The notes: generated by a model from the sequence alone, not told the origin. A stretch of DNA of 64,000 nucleotides from Nocardia exalbida NBRC 100660 (GCF_000308575.1 NZ_BAFZ01000036.1:62001-126000), one strand, 5' to 3'; shown: positions 44,572-53,189, numbered from the stretch's first letter. Numbers and translations: made by a program.

Positions 44572-45558
44572 TCAGCTCACCTTTTCCGTACCGGAGGTAG
44601 CGACCAGCGCCGCGCGCAGGAAGTCGGCGGCGCGTGCGAGGGCTTGGTCGGCCTCGGGCACCACCAGGGGAAGGGCCTGGAAGACGTGCAGTTGCCCAGG
44701 CCAGATCTCGAGTTCGCAGCTGCCGCCCGCGCGCCGGACCATCTCGCACAGCGCCCGCGCGTCGGCGGCGAGCATCTCGGTACCGCCGACCTGCACCAGG
44801 ATCGGCGGCAGCGCGAGACCCTGCGGGATGGTCAGCCGCAGGCGCGCGGCGTCGGCCGGGTGACCGTTGGTGTAGGCCGCGGGCAGCCTGCTCGCGGCGG
44901 CGGCGGAGATCAGCGGATCGGTCCGGACGCGTTCCCGCTCGGCCGCCAAGCCGAGGGTCAGGTCCAGCAGCGGGGAGAACATCGCGACGGCCGCGGGCTG
45001 CGGGCGGCGGTGTCGTCCGTTCTCGACGAGCAGGTCCAATGCGAGATGCCCGCCCGCGGAGTCGCAGGCGATCACCAGGTCTTGCGCGGCGATGCCCCGG
45101 TCGAGCAGCCAGCGGTAGCCCGCCTCGACGTCGTCGGCGGCGGCGGGGAACCGGTGTTCGGGCGCGAGGCGATAGTCGGTGAGGAAGACCGGAAGCCCGG
45201 TCTTCGCCGACAGCCGAGCCGCGAGAGCGCGATGCGTGCGCGCCGAGCAGATCACATACCCGCTGCCGTGGATGTAGTAGACGGCTCGCGTCCCGAACGG
45301 CACGCCCGCCGCCCGCACCCATTCGCCGCGCACCGCGCCCGACCGGACCTGGGTGACGGACGTACCGGGCGGCACGGGACCGCCGACGGCCATCAGCGTG
45401 GCGATGAGCTTGCGTGCGAACCAGACGCCCGGCGCGTTCATCGGCACCGCGCAGTTCACCGGCCGAAGCGTGAGCCGGGTGGCCGCAGCGGCCACGGTGG
45501 CACGGGTCGAGGGCGCGGTAGGAACGCCGGGGACCGAGGTCCTCGTTGACCTTGTCAT
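44572..45558 (-). CDS. Alpha/beta-hydrolase esterase, hormone-sensitive lipase family (LipR-like)
   Basis: A 328-residue esterase. The oxyanion segment is HGSGY (97-101, usual HGGG with Ser replacing one Gly), the nucleophile is Ser167 in CDSAGGH, and the catalytic His lies in WPGQLHVFQ near 299. It is the first gene of the mymA-like operon, in the position of lipR. Upstream on the minus strand TTGACA, an 18-bp spacer, GATTCT and six bases lead directly to the ATG, so the operon mRNA should be leaderless. Confidence 0.9.
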   Translation of the reverse strand: MTRSTRTSVPGVPTAPSTRATVAAAATRLTLRPVNCAVPMNAPGVWFARKLIATLMAVGGPVPPGTSVTQVRSGAVRGEWVRAAGVPFGTRAVYYIHGSGYVICSARTHRALAARLSAKTGLPVFLTDYRLAPEHRFPAAADDVEAGYRWLLDRGIAAQDLVIACDSAGGHLALDLLVENGRHRRPQPAAVAMFSPLLDLTLGLAAERERVRTDPLISAAAASRLPAAYTNGHPADAARLRLTIPQGLALPPILVQVGGTEMLAADARALCEMVRRAGGSCELEIWPGQLHVFQALPLVVPEADQALARAADFLRAALVATSGTEKVS

Positions 45559-45564
45559 GCGCTA

Positions 45565-45601
45565 AGAATCAGCCATCAATGTGCCAGTTGTCAATGGCAC
45601 A
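45565..45601 (-). promoter_or_regulatory. Promoter and operator of the mymA-like operon
   Basis: On the minus strand: -35 TTGACA (45594-45589), 18-bp spacer, -10 GATTCT (45570-45565), then six bases to the ATG at 45558. A perfect palindrome TGTGCCA-N8-TGGCACA (45580-45601) covers the -35 element. A repressor bound there should block RNA polymerase. Candidate regulators are the MerR protein at the operon end or a protein encoded elsewhere. Confidence 0.75.
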
Positions 45602-45637
45602 TTTAGAAAAGGTAATCCGGACCGGTTACCGTGACGT

Positions 45638-46219
45638 GTGGCGACGTTGGACGACGACGAGATCGCGGCGGCGACGGTCGGCGAGTTGGAGCCCTATGCG
45701 GTCGAGGTCGTGGTGGAGGACTACAACCCCGCGTGGCCGGACTGGTATGCCGAGGAAGAAGCCGTGATACGCGCGGCACTCGGCGATGTGGCGCTGCGGA
45801 TCGAGCACACGGGTTCCACGTCGGTTCCCGGTCTCGCGGCCAAGCCGCTGATCGACATCCTGCTGCTGGTTCCCGACGCCGACGACGAAGCCGCTTATCT
45901 ACCGGCTCTCGAAGCTGCCGGGTACGCGCTGCGCGTCCGGCAACCGGACTGGTACCAGCATCGCTGTCTTGTCCGCCGGGTGCAGAGCGGTGCGCGACGA
46001 AGCGTGAATGCGCACGTGTTCTCGCCGGAGTCGGGCGCACCGGAGATCGAGCGGATCCTCGCCTTCCGCGACCGGCTGCGCGCGCACGACGAAGATCGGA
46101 AGTACTACGAGCGCACGAAAAGAGCTCTCGCGCGGCGGGACTGGAAGTTCGTGCAGCACTACGCGAACGCCAAGAGCGAGGTCATCGAGGAGATCCTCGG
46201 CCGAGCGCTGTCCGGCTGA
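45638..46219 (+). CDS. GrpB/UPF0157 family protein
   Basis: A 193-residue protein with the family core RIEHTGSTSVPGLAAKPLID, which has the nucleotidyltransferase-like G-S-T and D-x pattern (AKPLIDILLLV). The family is structurally close to nucleotidyltransferases but biochemically uncharacterised. GTG 45638 has TACCGT five bases upstream and no Shine-Dalgarno, so it may be leaderless. It is divergent from the mymA-like operon and shares its upstream region. Confidence 0.88.
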   Translation: MATLDDDEIAAATVGELEPYAVEVVVEDYNPAWPDWYAEEEAVIRAALGDVALRIEHTGSTSVPGLAAKPLIDILLLVPDADDEAAYLPALEAAGYALRVRQPDWYQHRCLVRRVQSGARRSVNAHVFSPESGAPEIERILAFRDRLRAHDEDRKYYERTKRALARRDWKFVQHYANAKSEVIEEILGRALSG

Positions 46220-46407
46220 TGCCGACCGGGCGAGCCACTCGACTCGTCACCGGACAACGACCGCCCGACCGGCACCGCTCAGCGCCTTCCGCAGTGGTGG
46301 GCACGCCGCGCCTGGCAGTGACGGGTCGCGCGGATCATGACCGGAGCGTCCATCGCCGCCGAATGGAGAGGCCCTGTTGGCTCGAATTCTGTTGTGCGCG
46401 GACGCTC

Positions 46408-47358
46408 TCAGTACCCGCGCGCGGGGTCGATCGGCGCCAGCAGCGGGCGGCCTTCGAGGAACCGCGAGACGTTCGCTTCGACATGGTCGGCGAAGGCCGC
46501 CAACCGCAGCTGCGGCGGGTTCGAATCGTGAGGAGTGACAATGGCATTCGGCAGCGACCAGAGGGGATGACCGGCCGGGAGCGGCTCCGGGTCGGTGACG
46601 TCGAGGCCCGCGCCGCCGATCGCGCCGGAGGCCAGCGCGGCCACCAGCGCGTCGGTGTCGACGAGGCTGCCACGCGCGACGTTGATGATCCACGAGGACG
46701 GCTTGAGCCGCGCGAGTTCGTCCGCGCCGACGAGATTCCTGGTGGCGGGCGTGGCGGGCGCGGCGATCACCACGTGATCGGTGTGCGGCCAGACCCGGCC
46801 GAGATGATCGGCGGAAATAGTCTCGACCGAAGAGGGAATGCCGGGGCCGGTGACCGGACGCCCGCTGCGGTTCACCGCGATGATGTGCGCGCCGAGCGGA
46901 ACCAACATCGGGATCAGCGCGCGGCCGATGCCGCCCGCGCCCACGATCGTCACCGTCTTGCCGCGCAGTGTGCCGACGTGCGGAAAGAAGTCCTGTTGCC
47001 GCCAGTCCGACGCGCGCAGATGCTCGGGCAGGTAGCGGACGCCCGCGAGCAGCAGCATGAGCGCGTGCTCGGCCACGCTCGCCGCGAAAGCGCCTGCGGC
47101 GGAGGTGAATCGCACACCGGGATGCCTGGCGATGACGCCCGCGGCGAACCAGTCCTCGACGCCTGCGGCCGGAAGCTGCACCCACTCCACACCGGCGGGT
47201 AATTCGTCCGGGAACTCGCCGGCGTCGCCGGCCCAGATCAGCCCGCGCGCCTCGCCGAGATCGGAGAGGGTGGCGCCCGCCCCCACGACGGCCTTCTCCA
47301 GCAGCGTGGGAGGTGGGTCGCCGGGGCCGATCGCGATCGTCACTGCCGGTCGGTTCAT
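46408..47358 (-). CDS. D-isomer-specific 2-hydroxyacid dehydrogenase
   Basis: A 316-residue NAD(P)-dependent dehydrogenase reducing 2-keto acids. The nucleotide motif is GAGGIG (140-145) in KTVTIVGAGGIGRAL. Catalytic residues are expected as Arg in INVARGSLVD, Glu in DVTDPEPLPAGHPLW and His in VTPHDSN. The product is close to glyoxylate/hydroxypyruvate reductases. ATG 47358 has GGAGG seven bases upstream. No pathway neighbour is evident. Confidence 0.92.
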   Translation of the reverse strand: MNRPAVTIAIGPGDPPPTLLEKAVVGAGATLSDLGEARGLIWAGDAGEFPDELPAGVEWVQLPAAGVEDWFAAGVIARHPGVRFTSAAGAFAASVAEHALMLLLAGVRYLPEHLRASDWRQQDFFPHVGTLRGKTVTIVGAGGIGRALIPMLVPLGAHIIAVNRSGRPVTGPGIPSSVETISADHLGRVWPHTDHVVIAAPATPATRNLVGADELARLKPSSWIINVARGSLVDTDALVAALASGAIGGAGLDVTDPEPLPAGHPLWSLPNAIVTPHDSNPPQLRLAAFADHVEANVSRFLEGRPLLAPIDPARGY

Positions 47359-47467
47359 GGACGGACCTCCTTCGGAGCAGTAGGAACGTGGTCGCGAGCG
47401 GGACGTTGCGACCGTAACACCGCCCGGCGTGCGCCGACCGGTCGCGGGGTGTGCGTTCGGCGCGGCG

Positions 47468-48436
47468 CTAGGCCTCGCTCTGCTCCTCGTCGAGCTCCAC
47501 GTCCACCTTGTCCCGCTCGGCCCACTCCAGGAGAGGATCCAGGTGGAACACCGCGTCATCCATGCCCGCGTGCAGATCGCCGAGTTCGGCGAAGCGAGCG
47601 GGAACGGAAGCCATGGTGAAGTCGCGCGGATCGATGTCGGGAATTTCGTCCCAGCGTACCGGTGTGGAGACCGTGGCGGCGGGGACGCCGCGCACCGAGT
47701 AGGCGGCGGCGATGGTGTGATCGCGGGCGTTCTGGTTGTAGTCGACGAACAGCATCTTCGGATCGCGGTCGCGGCGCCACCAGGTGGTGGTCACGTCGTC
47801 GGGCGCCCGCCGCTCGACTTCCCGGGCGAACGCGAGCGCCGCGCGGCGCACGTCCTGGAATCCCTGATCCGGCGCGATCCGCACGTACACGTGCATGCCC
47901 TTGCCGCCAGAGGTCTTCGGCCACCCCACGGCGCCGATCTCGTCGAGAACCTCGTGTACAACCCCGGCGACCCGTTGCACCCGTGACCACGGGCAATCCG
48001 GCATCGGGTCGAGGTCGATGCGCCACTCGTCCGGACGCTCGGTATCGGCGGCGCGCGAATTCCACGGATGGAACTCGACCGTGGACATCTGCACCGCCCA
48101 CACGACGTCGGCGAGCTTCTCGACGCACAACTCGTCGGCATGCCTCCCATAGCGCGGGAAGTACACCCGCACAGTCGGAATCCAGTCCGGCGCGCCGGGG
48201 GGAAGCCGCTTCTGATGCACCTTGTCGCCCGCGAGTCCTTTGGGAAACCGGTGCAGCATGCAGGGCCGGTCGCGCAGCGCGTTGACGATGCCGTCCCCGA
48301 CGCTCAGGTAGTACCGCACCAGATCCAGCTTGGTGGCGCCGCTCTCCGGAAAGTAGACGCGGTCGGGGTTGGAGACGCGGATCGTATGGTCGCCGACCTC
48401 GAGCTCGATCGCCGACCCGGTGGATTTGCTGGCCAC
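47468..48436 (-). CDS. LigD-type polymerase/primase (stand-alone NHEJ polymerase domain)
   Basis: A 322-residue archaeo-eukaryotic-primase-fold polymerase like the polymerase domain of LigD, used in end joining to fill or extend breaks with ribonucleotides. Metal ligands Asp141 and Asp143 (RIDLDPMP), His123 (VEFHPWNSR) and Ser176-GGKG-MHV (176-183) are present. There is no ligase or nuclease domain, and no ku gene is in the window. GTG 48436 has TACAGT exactly six bases upstream, consistent with a leaderless mRNA. Similar free-standing genes occur in mycobacteria (Rv0269c, Rv3730c). Confidence 0.92.
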   Translation of the reverse strand: MASKSTGSAIELEVGDHTIRVSNPDRVYFPESGATKLDLVRYYLSVGDGIVNALRDRPCMLHRFPKGLAGDKVHQKRLPPGAPDWIPTVRVYFPRYGRHADELCVEKLADVVWAVQMSTVEFHPWNSRAADTERPDEWRIDLDPMPDCPWSRVQRVAGVVHEVLDEIGAVGWPKTSGGKGMHVYVRIAPDQGFQDVRRAALAFAREVERRAPDDVTTTWWRRDRDPKMLFVDYNQNARDHTIAAAYSVRGVPAATVSTPVRWDEIPDIDPRDFTMASVPARFAELGDLHAGMDDAVFHLDPLLEWAERDKVDVELDEEQSEA

Positions 48437-48532
48437 GGATCGACTGTAGTGGGCGAAGCGCAGGAAAGCCTCGCGCGACTTCGAACCGGCGCGAGCTTTG
48501 CCGCGGTGGGGTTCCCGGCGTTGCACCGCTCT

Positions 48533-48550
48533 GGTATGCATACCGGTATG
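48533..48550 (+). promoter_or_regulatory. Palindromic operator of the toxin-antitoxin pair
   Basis: GGTATGCATACC (48533-48544) is a perfect 12-bp palindrome, immediately followed by a further GGTATG half-site that includes the antitoxin ATG. TATGCA inside it lies seven bases before the start and may be the -10. This is the expected layout for autorepression by a ribbon-helix-helix antitoxin. Confidence 0.65.
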
Positions 48551-48787
48551 AGCAAGGCGACGCGCGTGACCGTCACGCTGGATCCGCAGGTGGCCGAGTG
48601 GGCCAGGGAGGTGGCCGATCGCCAGAACCGCAGCCTGTCGGCGGTGATCAACGCCGCGCTGCGCTCCACGCTCGTGCACGACAGCCTGACCGCACTGGCC
48701 ATCGACGATGAGGCCGAGTTGGCCGCGGCCTACGACGACGTGACGCTCACCCAGGCCGCCGAAGACGATGCCGCCGGCGCCGCATGA
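48548..48787 (+). CDS. Ribbon-helix-helix antitoxin (MazE-like)
   Basis: A 79-residue protein: an N-terminal beta strand ATRVTVTLDPQVAEWAREVA and helices forming a ribbon-helix-helix DNA-binding domain (ADRQNRSLSAVINAALR), then an acidic tail of the kind that wraps the toxin. It overlaps the toxin gene by 4 nt (ATGA). It likely represses its own promoter through the palindrome at 48533-48550. An in-frame ATG at 48536 lies within that palindrome and is less likely as start. Confidence 0.85.
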   Translation: MSKATRVTVTLDPQVAEWAREVADRQNRSLSAVINAALRSTLVHDSLTALAIDDEAELAAAYDDVTLTQAAEDDAAGAA

Positions 48788-49092
48788 GACGCGGCGAGAT
48801 CTGGCGCTACGCCCCGACGCTCAGTGACGGCACCCCGTTCCCGCGGCGCATGACGGTCGTGCTGGTCTCCGACTCGGCGGTCATCACTTCGCGCTATCGC
48901 TGGCTGCAAGTCGTCCCGTTGCGCGACGCCGACCCCGGGCATGTGCTGGCCACTCTCACCGAGCACGGCTGGGCCGACACCCTGAAACTGCACCGCGCCT
49001 ATCGCCCCTGGCTCACCGAACATCTCGGCATGCTCTCCCCGGAGGAGACGGAGTCCCTCGACGCCCGGCTGCGGGCGACGCTGAGTCTTTGA
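48784..49092 (+). CDS. MazF-like endoribonuclease toxin
   Basis: A 102-residue protein of the PemK/MazF fold. It starts MRRGEIWRYAP, the usual strand-1 RGEIW motif, and has the central VVLVSDSAVI and WLQVVPLRD strands. MazF toxins cleave mRNA or tRNA at short sequences; the specificity here is unknown. The ATGA overlap with the antitoxin gene gives coupled expression. A small hairpin terminator follows at once. Confidence 0.85.
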   Translation: MRRGEIWRYAPTLSDGTPFPRRMTVVLVSDSAVITSRYRWLQVVPLRDADPGHVLATLTEHGWADTLKLHRAYRPWLTEHLGMLSPEETESLDARLRATLSL

Positions 49093-49094
49093 TT

Positions 49095-49210
49095 GCAGCG
49101 CCTGCGGCGCTGCGTGTTCGCGGCCCCCTTATGGCTCGCGTTTGCGCGACCGCCGCTTGCTCCTTCGTCGCGTACGCGACGGCCGCGCAAACGCGAGCCG
49201 GGCCGCGAAC
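49095..49210. repeat. Nested palindromic element (REP-like)
   Basis: Three nested or adjacent structures fill the gap between the toxin gene and recQ-like gene. A hairpin GCAGCGCC-TGC-GGCGCTGC (49095-49113) directly follows the toxin stop. Then GTTCGCGGCCC (49116-49126) plus GGCTCGCGTTTGCGCG (49133-49148) pair perfectly with CGCGCAAACGCGAGCC (49184-49199) plus GGGCCGCGAAC (49200-49210): 27 bp with a 6-nt bulge. The loop contains the 16-bp palindrome CGTCGCGTACGCGACG (49166-49181). The rest of the gap to 49409 holds no gene. Confidence 0.85.
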
Positions 49211-49409
49211 GGAACATGCTCGGTCTCGCTTCGCTCGAAACCGGGAGTCGGGGTGAGCTGGGCGCGTAGGACGGTAGCCGTGCCACCCCGATGTGCCGCC
49301 GTTACGCCGGTGGGATTGCCGCTGGGCTTCGACGGACGCCGGTAACTTGTTCGACGGCGCGGGGCGACTCTCTCTGTGGGGATGTAGGAGACCGGTCTGA
49401 GTCCGCAGA

Positions 49410-51542
49410 CTATGTCGGCGTGGCCAGGGCGAACGGGAGGATGGCGTCTGCGCCGGCCGCTCGGAGTGCGTGGGCGGCGACGGTGAAGGTCCAGCCGGTG
49501 TCGGTGATGGTGTCGACCAGCAGGATCGGGCCCGGCACGTCGGTGAGGTCGGGGATCTCCCAGGAGTCGAACAGTCCGGCTACGCGGTGCGCGGAGTTGG
49601 CCGCCGAGACGGGTGGGCGGTCGGGGCGGGTGCGCAGGGTGCCGAGGTCCCGCAGGCGGCCGACCTCGGCCAGCCGGGCGGCGAGGGTGGCGGTGAGCAC
49701 GGGATAGCGCGGGGATTCCAGGGCGAGTACCGACCTCGGGCGGGTGGCCCAATCCCATTCGCGCAGCACGGCGACGCAGGCGTCGAAGACCGTGTCGGGG
49801 ACCGGATCGTCCGGGCCGTCGAGCAGCGCGCGCAGTCGCTGCCCCCAGCCCAGGTCGGTCAGCCTGCCGAGGACGCGGCCGGTTTCGGCGCCGCCGGTGA
49901 TCTTGCCGGACAACGGGATTCCCAGCTTGGCCATGCCGGTGGGCCACTGTTTGCGGGGCGCGAGATCGATGCCGGGGCGGTCGAGCCGGGCCTTGGTGGC
50001 GGCCACCGCGTCGGCGGCGACGGTGCGGTCGGGGCGGCTGCCGGTGCAGTTGTCGCAGCGGCCGCAGCCGGGCGAATCCGCCGCGTCGGCGGACAGTCCC
50101 GGGTCGTCGAGCTGGCGGCGCAGGAATTCCATCCGGCAATCGGTGGTGGATTGGTAGTCGATCATGGCCTGTTGTTCGGCCTCGCGGGCGATGGACAGGC
50201 GCTCGTAGCGCTCGGTGTCGTAGGTCCACGGACGGCCGGTGGCGATCCAGCCGCCGCGCACGCGGCGAACCGCACCGTCCACGTCGAGCACCTTCAGCAC
50301 CATCTCCAGCCGGGAGCGATTCAGCTCCACCAGCGGCTCCAACGCCGCGGTGGACAACGCGCGGTCGGAGTCCAGCGCGTCGAGCACGGCGCGCACGATG
50401 TGCTCACGGGGGAACGCGACGGAGGCGAAGTAACTCCAGATGCGCGCGTCCTCGGGGCCGGGGAGCAGGATCACCTCGGCCCGGTCGGTGCCGCGCCCGG
50501 CGCGTCCCACCTGCTGGTAGTAGGCGATGGGGGAGGACGGCGCGCCGACGTGCACCACGAACCCGAGGTCGGGTTTGTCGAAGCCCATGCCCAGCGCTGA
50601 GGTGGCGATGAGCGCCTTCACCTCGTTGTTCAGCAGCGCGGCCTCCAAAGCCTCGCGTTCGGCGGGGTCGGTCTGCCCGGTGTAGGCGGCGACGGTGTGG
50701 CCGTGCGAGTTCAGTACGTCGGCGAGATCGTGCGCGGCGGCGACGGTGAGCGTGTAGACGATGCCGGAGCCGGGCAGCCGGTGCAGATGGCCGCTGAGCC
50801 AGGCGGTGCGTTCCACGGCGTCGTCGAAGCGGACCACCGACAGGTGCAGCGATTCGCGATCCAGCGTGCCGCGCAGCACCAGCGTGTCGGTGCCGATTTG
50901 GGTGGCGACGTCGGTGACCACCCGGTCGTTGGCGGTCGCGGTGGTCGCGAGTACCGGGACGTCGGAGCCGAGGTCGGCGATCAGCGTCCGGATGCGCCGG
51001 TAGTCCGGCCGGAAGTCGTGGCCCCAGTCCGAGACGCAGTGCGCTTCGTCGATCACCACCAGCCCGGCGTCGGCGGCGAGCCGGGGCAGGACCTGATCGC
51101 GGAAGTCCGGGTTGTTCAACCGCTCCGGGCTGACCAGCAGCACATCGACCGCGCCCGCTGCGACGTCGGCGTGGATCTCGTCCCACTCGGTGACATTGCC
51201 GGAGTTGATGGTCGCCGCGACCACCCCCGCGCGCTGCGCCGCCGCCACTTGGTTGCGCATCAGCGCGAGCAGCGGCGACACGATCACCGTCGGCCCGCGC
51301 CCCGCCCTGCGCAGCAGCTTCGCGGCGATGAAGTACACCGCCGACTTTCCCCAGCCGGTGCGCTGCACGACCAGCGCCCTGCGCCGCCGTACGACGAGCG
51401 CCTCGATCGCGGTCCACTGGTCCTCCCGCAGCCGAGCGCCCACACCGGCCAGCTCGCGCAGCAGCTGTTCGGCGTGCTCGCGCAGGTCGGGGGCGGTGAG
51501 GTCGATCGAAGACGCGCCGGTGGCCGTGGTCATGCGCTCCAT
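49410..51542 (-). CDS. RecQ-family DNA helicase with C-terminal phosphoribosyltransferase-like domain
   Basis: A 710-residue superfamily 2 helicase. Motif I is TGWGKS (62-67), DEAH at 165-168 in VVIDEAHCVSDWGHDFRPDY, and motif VI is QQVGRAGRG. A RecQ-type zinc site is formed by Cys in TTDCRMEF and CGRCDNC. Residues about 660-705 add a segment GPILLVDTITDTGWTFTVAA like the PRPP loop of phosphoribosyltransferases, though the usual Asp-Asp is Asp-Thr. Start could be ATG 51542 or ATG 51533. The C-terminal domain's role is unknown. Confidence 0.9.
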   Translation of the reverse strand: MERMTTATGASSIDLTAPDLREHAEQLLRELAGVGARLREDQWTAIEALVVRRRRALVVQRTGWGKSAVYFIAAKLLRRAGRGPTVIVSPLLALMRNQVAAAQRAGVVAATINSGNVTEWDEIHADVAAGAVDVLLVSPERLNNPDFRDQVLPRLAADAGLVVIDEAHCVSDWGHDFRPDYRRIRTLIADLGSDVPVLATTATANDRVVTDVATQIGTDTLVLRGTLDRESLHLSVVRFDDAVERTAWLSGHLHRLPGSGIVYTLTVAAAHDLADVLNSHGHTVAAYTGQTDPAEREALEAALLNNEVKALIATSALGMGFDKPDLGFVVHVGAPSSPIAYYQQVGRAGRGTDRAEVILLPGPEDARIWSYFASVAFPREHIVRAVLDALDSDRALSTAALEPLVELNRSRLEMVLKVLDVDGAVRRVRGGWIATGRPWTYDTERYERLSIAREAEQQAMIDYQSTTDCRMEFLRRQLDDPGLSADAADSPGCGRCDNCTGSRPDRTVAADAVAATKARLDRPGIDLAPRKQWPTGMAKLGIPLSGKITGGAETGRVLGRLTDLGWGQRLRALLDGPDDPVPDTVFDACVAVLREWDWATRPRSVLALESPRYPVLTATLAARLAEVGRLRDLGTLRTRPDRPPVSAANSAHRVAGLFDSWEIPDLTDVPGPILLVDTITDTGWTFTVAAHALRAAGADAILPFALATPT

Positions 51543-51603
51543 CGTGCCCGACGACTCCGACAGGTGGCCGCGCGCCCGACCGCCGCCACACCGGGCTCGC
51601 CGA

Positions 51604-52089
51604 CTACCGGGTCAGCCGGGCGGCGCCTTCCGGCCACACGATCTCGACCGGCACGTCACGCCGGCGAGCGAGCGCGACCACGGATCCGGTACCGCCGCGC
51701 TGCCCGGCCGCGCCGTCCCATACCGCGATCAGCCGATCACACGACGCAAGCATCGTCTCGTTCGCCGCTTCGTAGGCCTCGAGCCCCGCGTCGTCGAAGT
51801 CCATCACTCGTACCGCCGCCGCGCGATCGACGAGTTCGTCGAAAAGGCCGGCCTGGTCGGGCCGCACCTGCGCTTCCCGGTAGTTCCGCGACGGCAACAC
51901 CACTTCCAGCTGCCCGCCGGCATCCAGAACGGCCTTCGCGAACATCGAGTCGGCGCCGCGGGCGATACAGCTCACGCCGACCAGGTCCGGGGCGGCGTAC
52001 GCGGCGAGAAGTTCACCGATCACGGCGGACACCAGCGGCTCGGTGGCAGGCGTGAAGTTCGTATGCCCGGTGACCCCGATGCGCACCAT
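51604..52089 (-). CDS. SLOG-superfamily nucleotide-binding protein
   Basis: A 161-residue Rossmann-like protein opening with MVRIGVTGHTNF, the G-x-T-G-H loop of SLOG/YpsA/DprA-like proteins, followed by CIARGADSMFA and a terminal DRLIAVWDGAAGQRGGTGSV (nucleotide phosphate loop). SLOG domains bind nucleotide-derived signals or sugars and often act as sensors in stress or defence settings. AGGAG lies 8 nt before ATG 52089. It lies upstream of the RecQ-like gene on the same strand (61-nt gap), so the two may be co-expressed. Confidence 0.82.
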   Translation of the reverse strand: MVRIGVTGHTNFTPATEPLVSAVIGELLAAYAAPDLVGVSCIARGADSMFAKAVLDAGGQLEVVLPSRNYREAQVRPDQAGLFDELVDRAAAVRVMDFDDAGLEAYEAANETMLASCDRLIAVWDGAAGQRGGTGSVVALARRRDVPVEIVWPEGAARLTR

Positions 52090-52210
52090 GCAGGTTTCTC
52101 CTATGCCGTCGTCACCTGCGGTCTCGCAGCTCGGTCCCGAGTTTCACATAGTCGCCGGGTGAGCATCATTCCCACGCGGTCGGCGGCGCTCGGCTCGCCG
52201 CCGGTCGGAC

Positions 52211-53143
52211 TCAAGCGGGACGCGCCGTCGCCGCCGCCAGCTCGGCCAGCCGGGCGCGGACCAGGTCCGGGCGTTCCTCGATGATGAAGTGGCCGCAGTC
52301 GCGGACCAGTTCGAGCCGATAGTCGTCGGCGCGGGCGGTTTCGGCGGAGGCGAGCGACGGATGGATCGCCGCGTCCTCGACGCCGAACAGGGCCAGGATC
52401 GGCACCCGCGCTCGGCGTTGTTCGCCGCGCCCGGCCGATCGGGGCACTTCGCGCAGCAGGAAGGTGCGGTAGGTGTCGGTCGCCGTGCGGGCACAGACGG
52501 GGTCGCGGAAGCGGTCCGCGTAGGCCCGGATCACCTCGGGTCCGAACGCCTCGCGATGGCGTACGGCGCCGGCGAAGACGAACTGTTCCAAGAAGCGGGT
52601 ACGCCGGTGCAGGTAGGTGCCGAACGCCGCGACGGCGGGCTGGTAGAGCAGGAACCGCCACGCGTGCGGGAGGAAATCGCGCGGCGTCTGCCACGGGTGG
52701 GCGATGTTGAGCGCCAGCAGCGCGTCGAAGCGCTCCGGCTCGCGCAGCACGAGCAGGTGGGCGATGTAGCCGCCCCAGTCGTGGCCGGCCAGCAGCACGC
52801 GGTCCAGGCCGAGCGCGTCCAGCAACGCGAGCAGGTCGGAGGCGACGTCGTCCTTGGCCCACCGATGTGGCGCGGGACCCGACCAGCCGTACCCGGGCAG
52901 ATCGGGCGCGATGATCCGCAACCCGTCCGGTGGATCGGCGAGCAGGTGACGGTAGGCGTAATGATGCTCGGGCCAGCCGTGCAGCGCGAGCACCGGGCGT
53001 CCGTCCGCCGGACCCGCCTCGGTGACGTGAAAACGCACGCCGCGGGCGGTCACCTCCGACCGGCGCACGCCGGGAATCTCCGGCGGCCCCGCCGCCGGGT
53101 CGGAACCCGGAGCGGGGGCGAAGAAGGACGGCCGCCAAGGCAT
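52211..53143 (-). CDS. Alpha/beta-hydrolase, epoxide hydrolase-like
   Basis: A 310-residue hydrolase of the epoxide-hydrolase/haloalkane-dehalogenase group. The oxyanion motif is HGWPEHHY (55-62), the nucleophile is Asp122 in AGHDWGGYIAH, the acid is likely Asp in FGVEDAAIH and the base His in VRDCGHFI. An Asp nucleophile rules out a serine esterase. Which substrate it opens is unknown. Start is ATG 53143. Confidence 0.9.
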   Translation of the reverse strand: MPWRPSFFAPAPGSDPAAGPPEIPGVRRSEVTARGVRFHVTEAGPADGRPVLALHGWPEHHYAYRHLLADPPDGLRIIAPDLPGYGWSGPAPHRWAKDDVASDLLALLDALGLDRVLLAGHDWGGYIAHLLVLREPERFDALLALNIAHPWQTPRDFLPHAWRFLLYQPAVAAFGTYLHRRTRFLEQFVFAGAVRHREAFGPEVIRAYADRFRDPVCARTATDTYRTFLLREVPRSAGRGEQRRARVPILALFGVEDAAIHPSLASAETARADDYRLELVRDCGHFIIEERPDLVRARLAELAAATARPA

Positions 53144-53189
53144 ACCCGATGGTATCCAGGAAGCGGGCGGCGGATCCAGACCGCGACGG

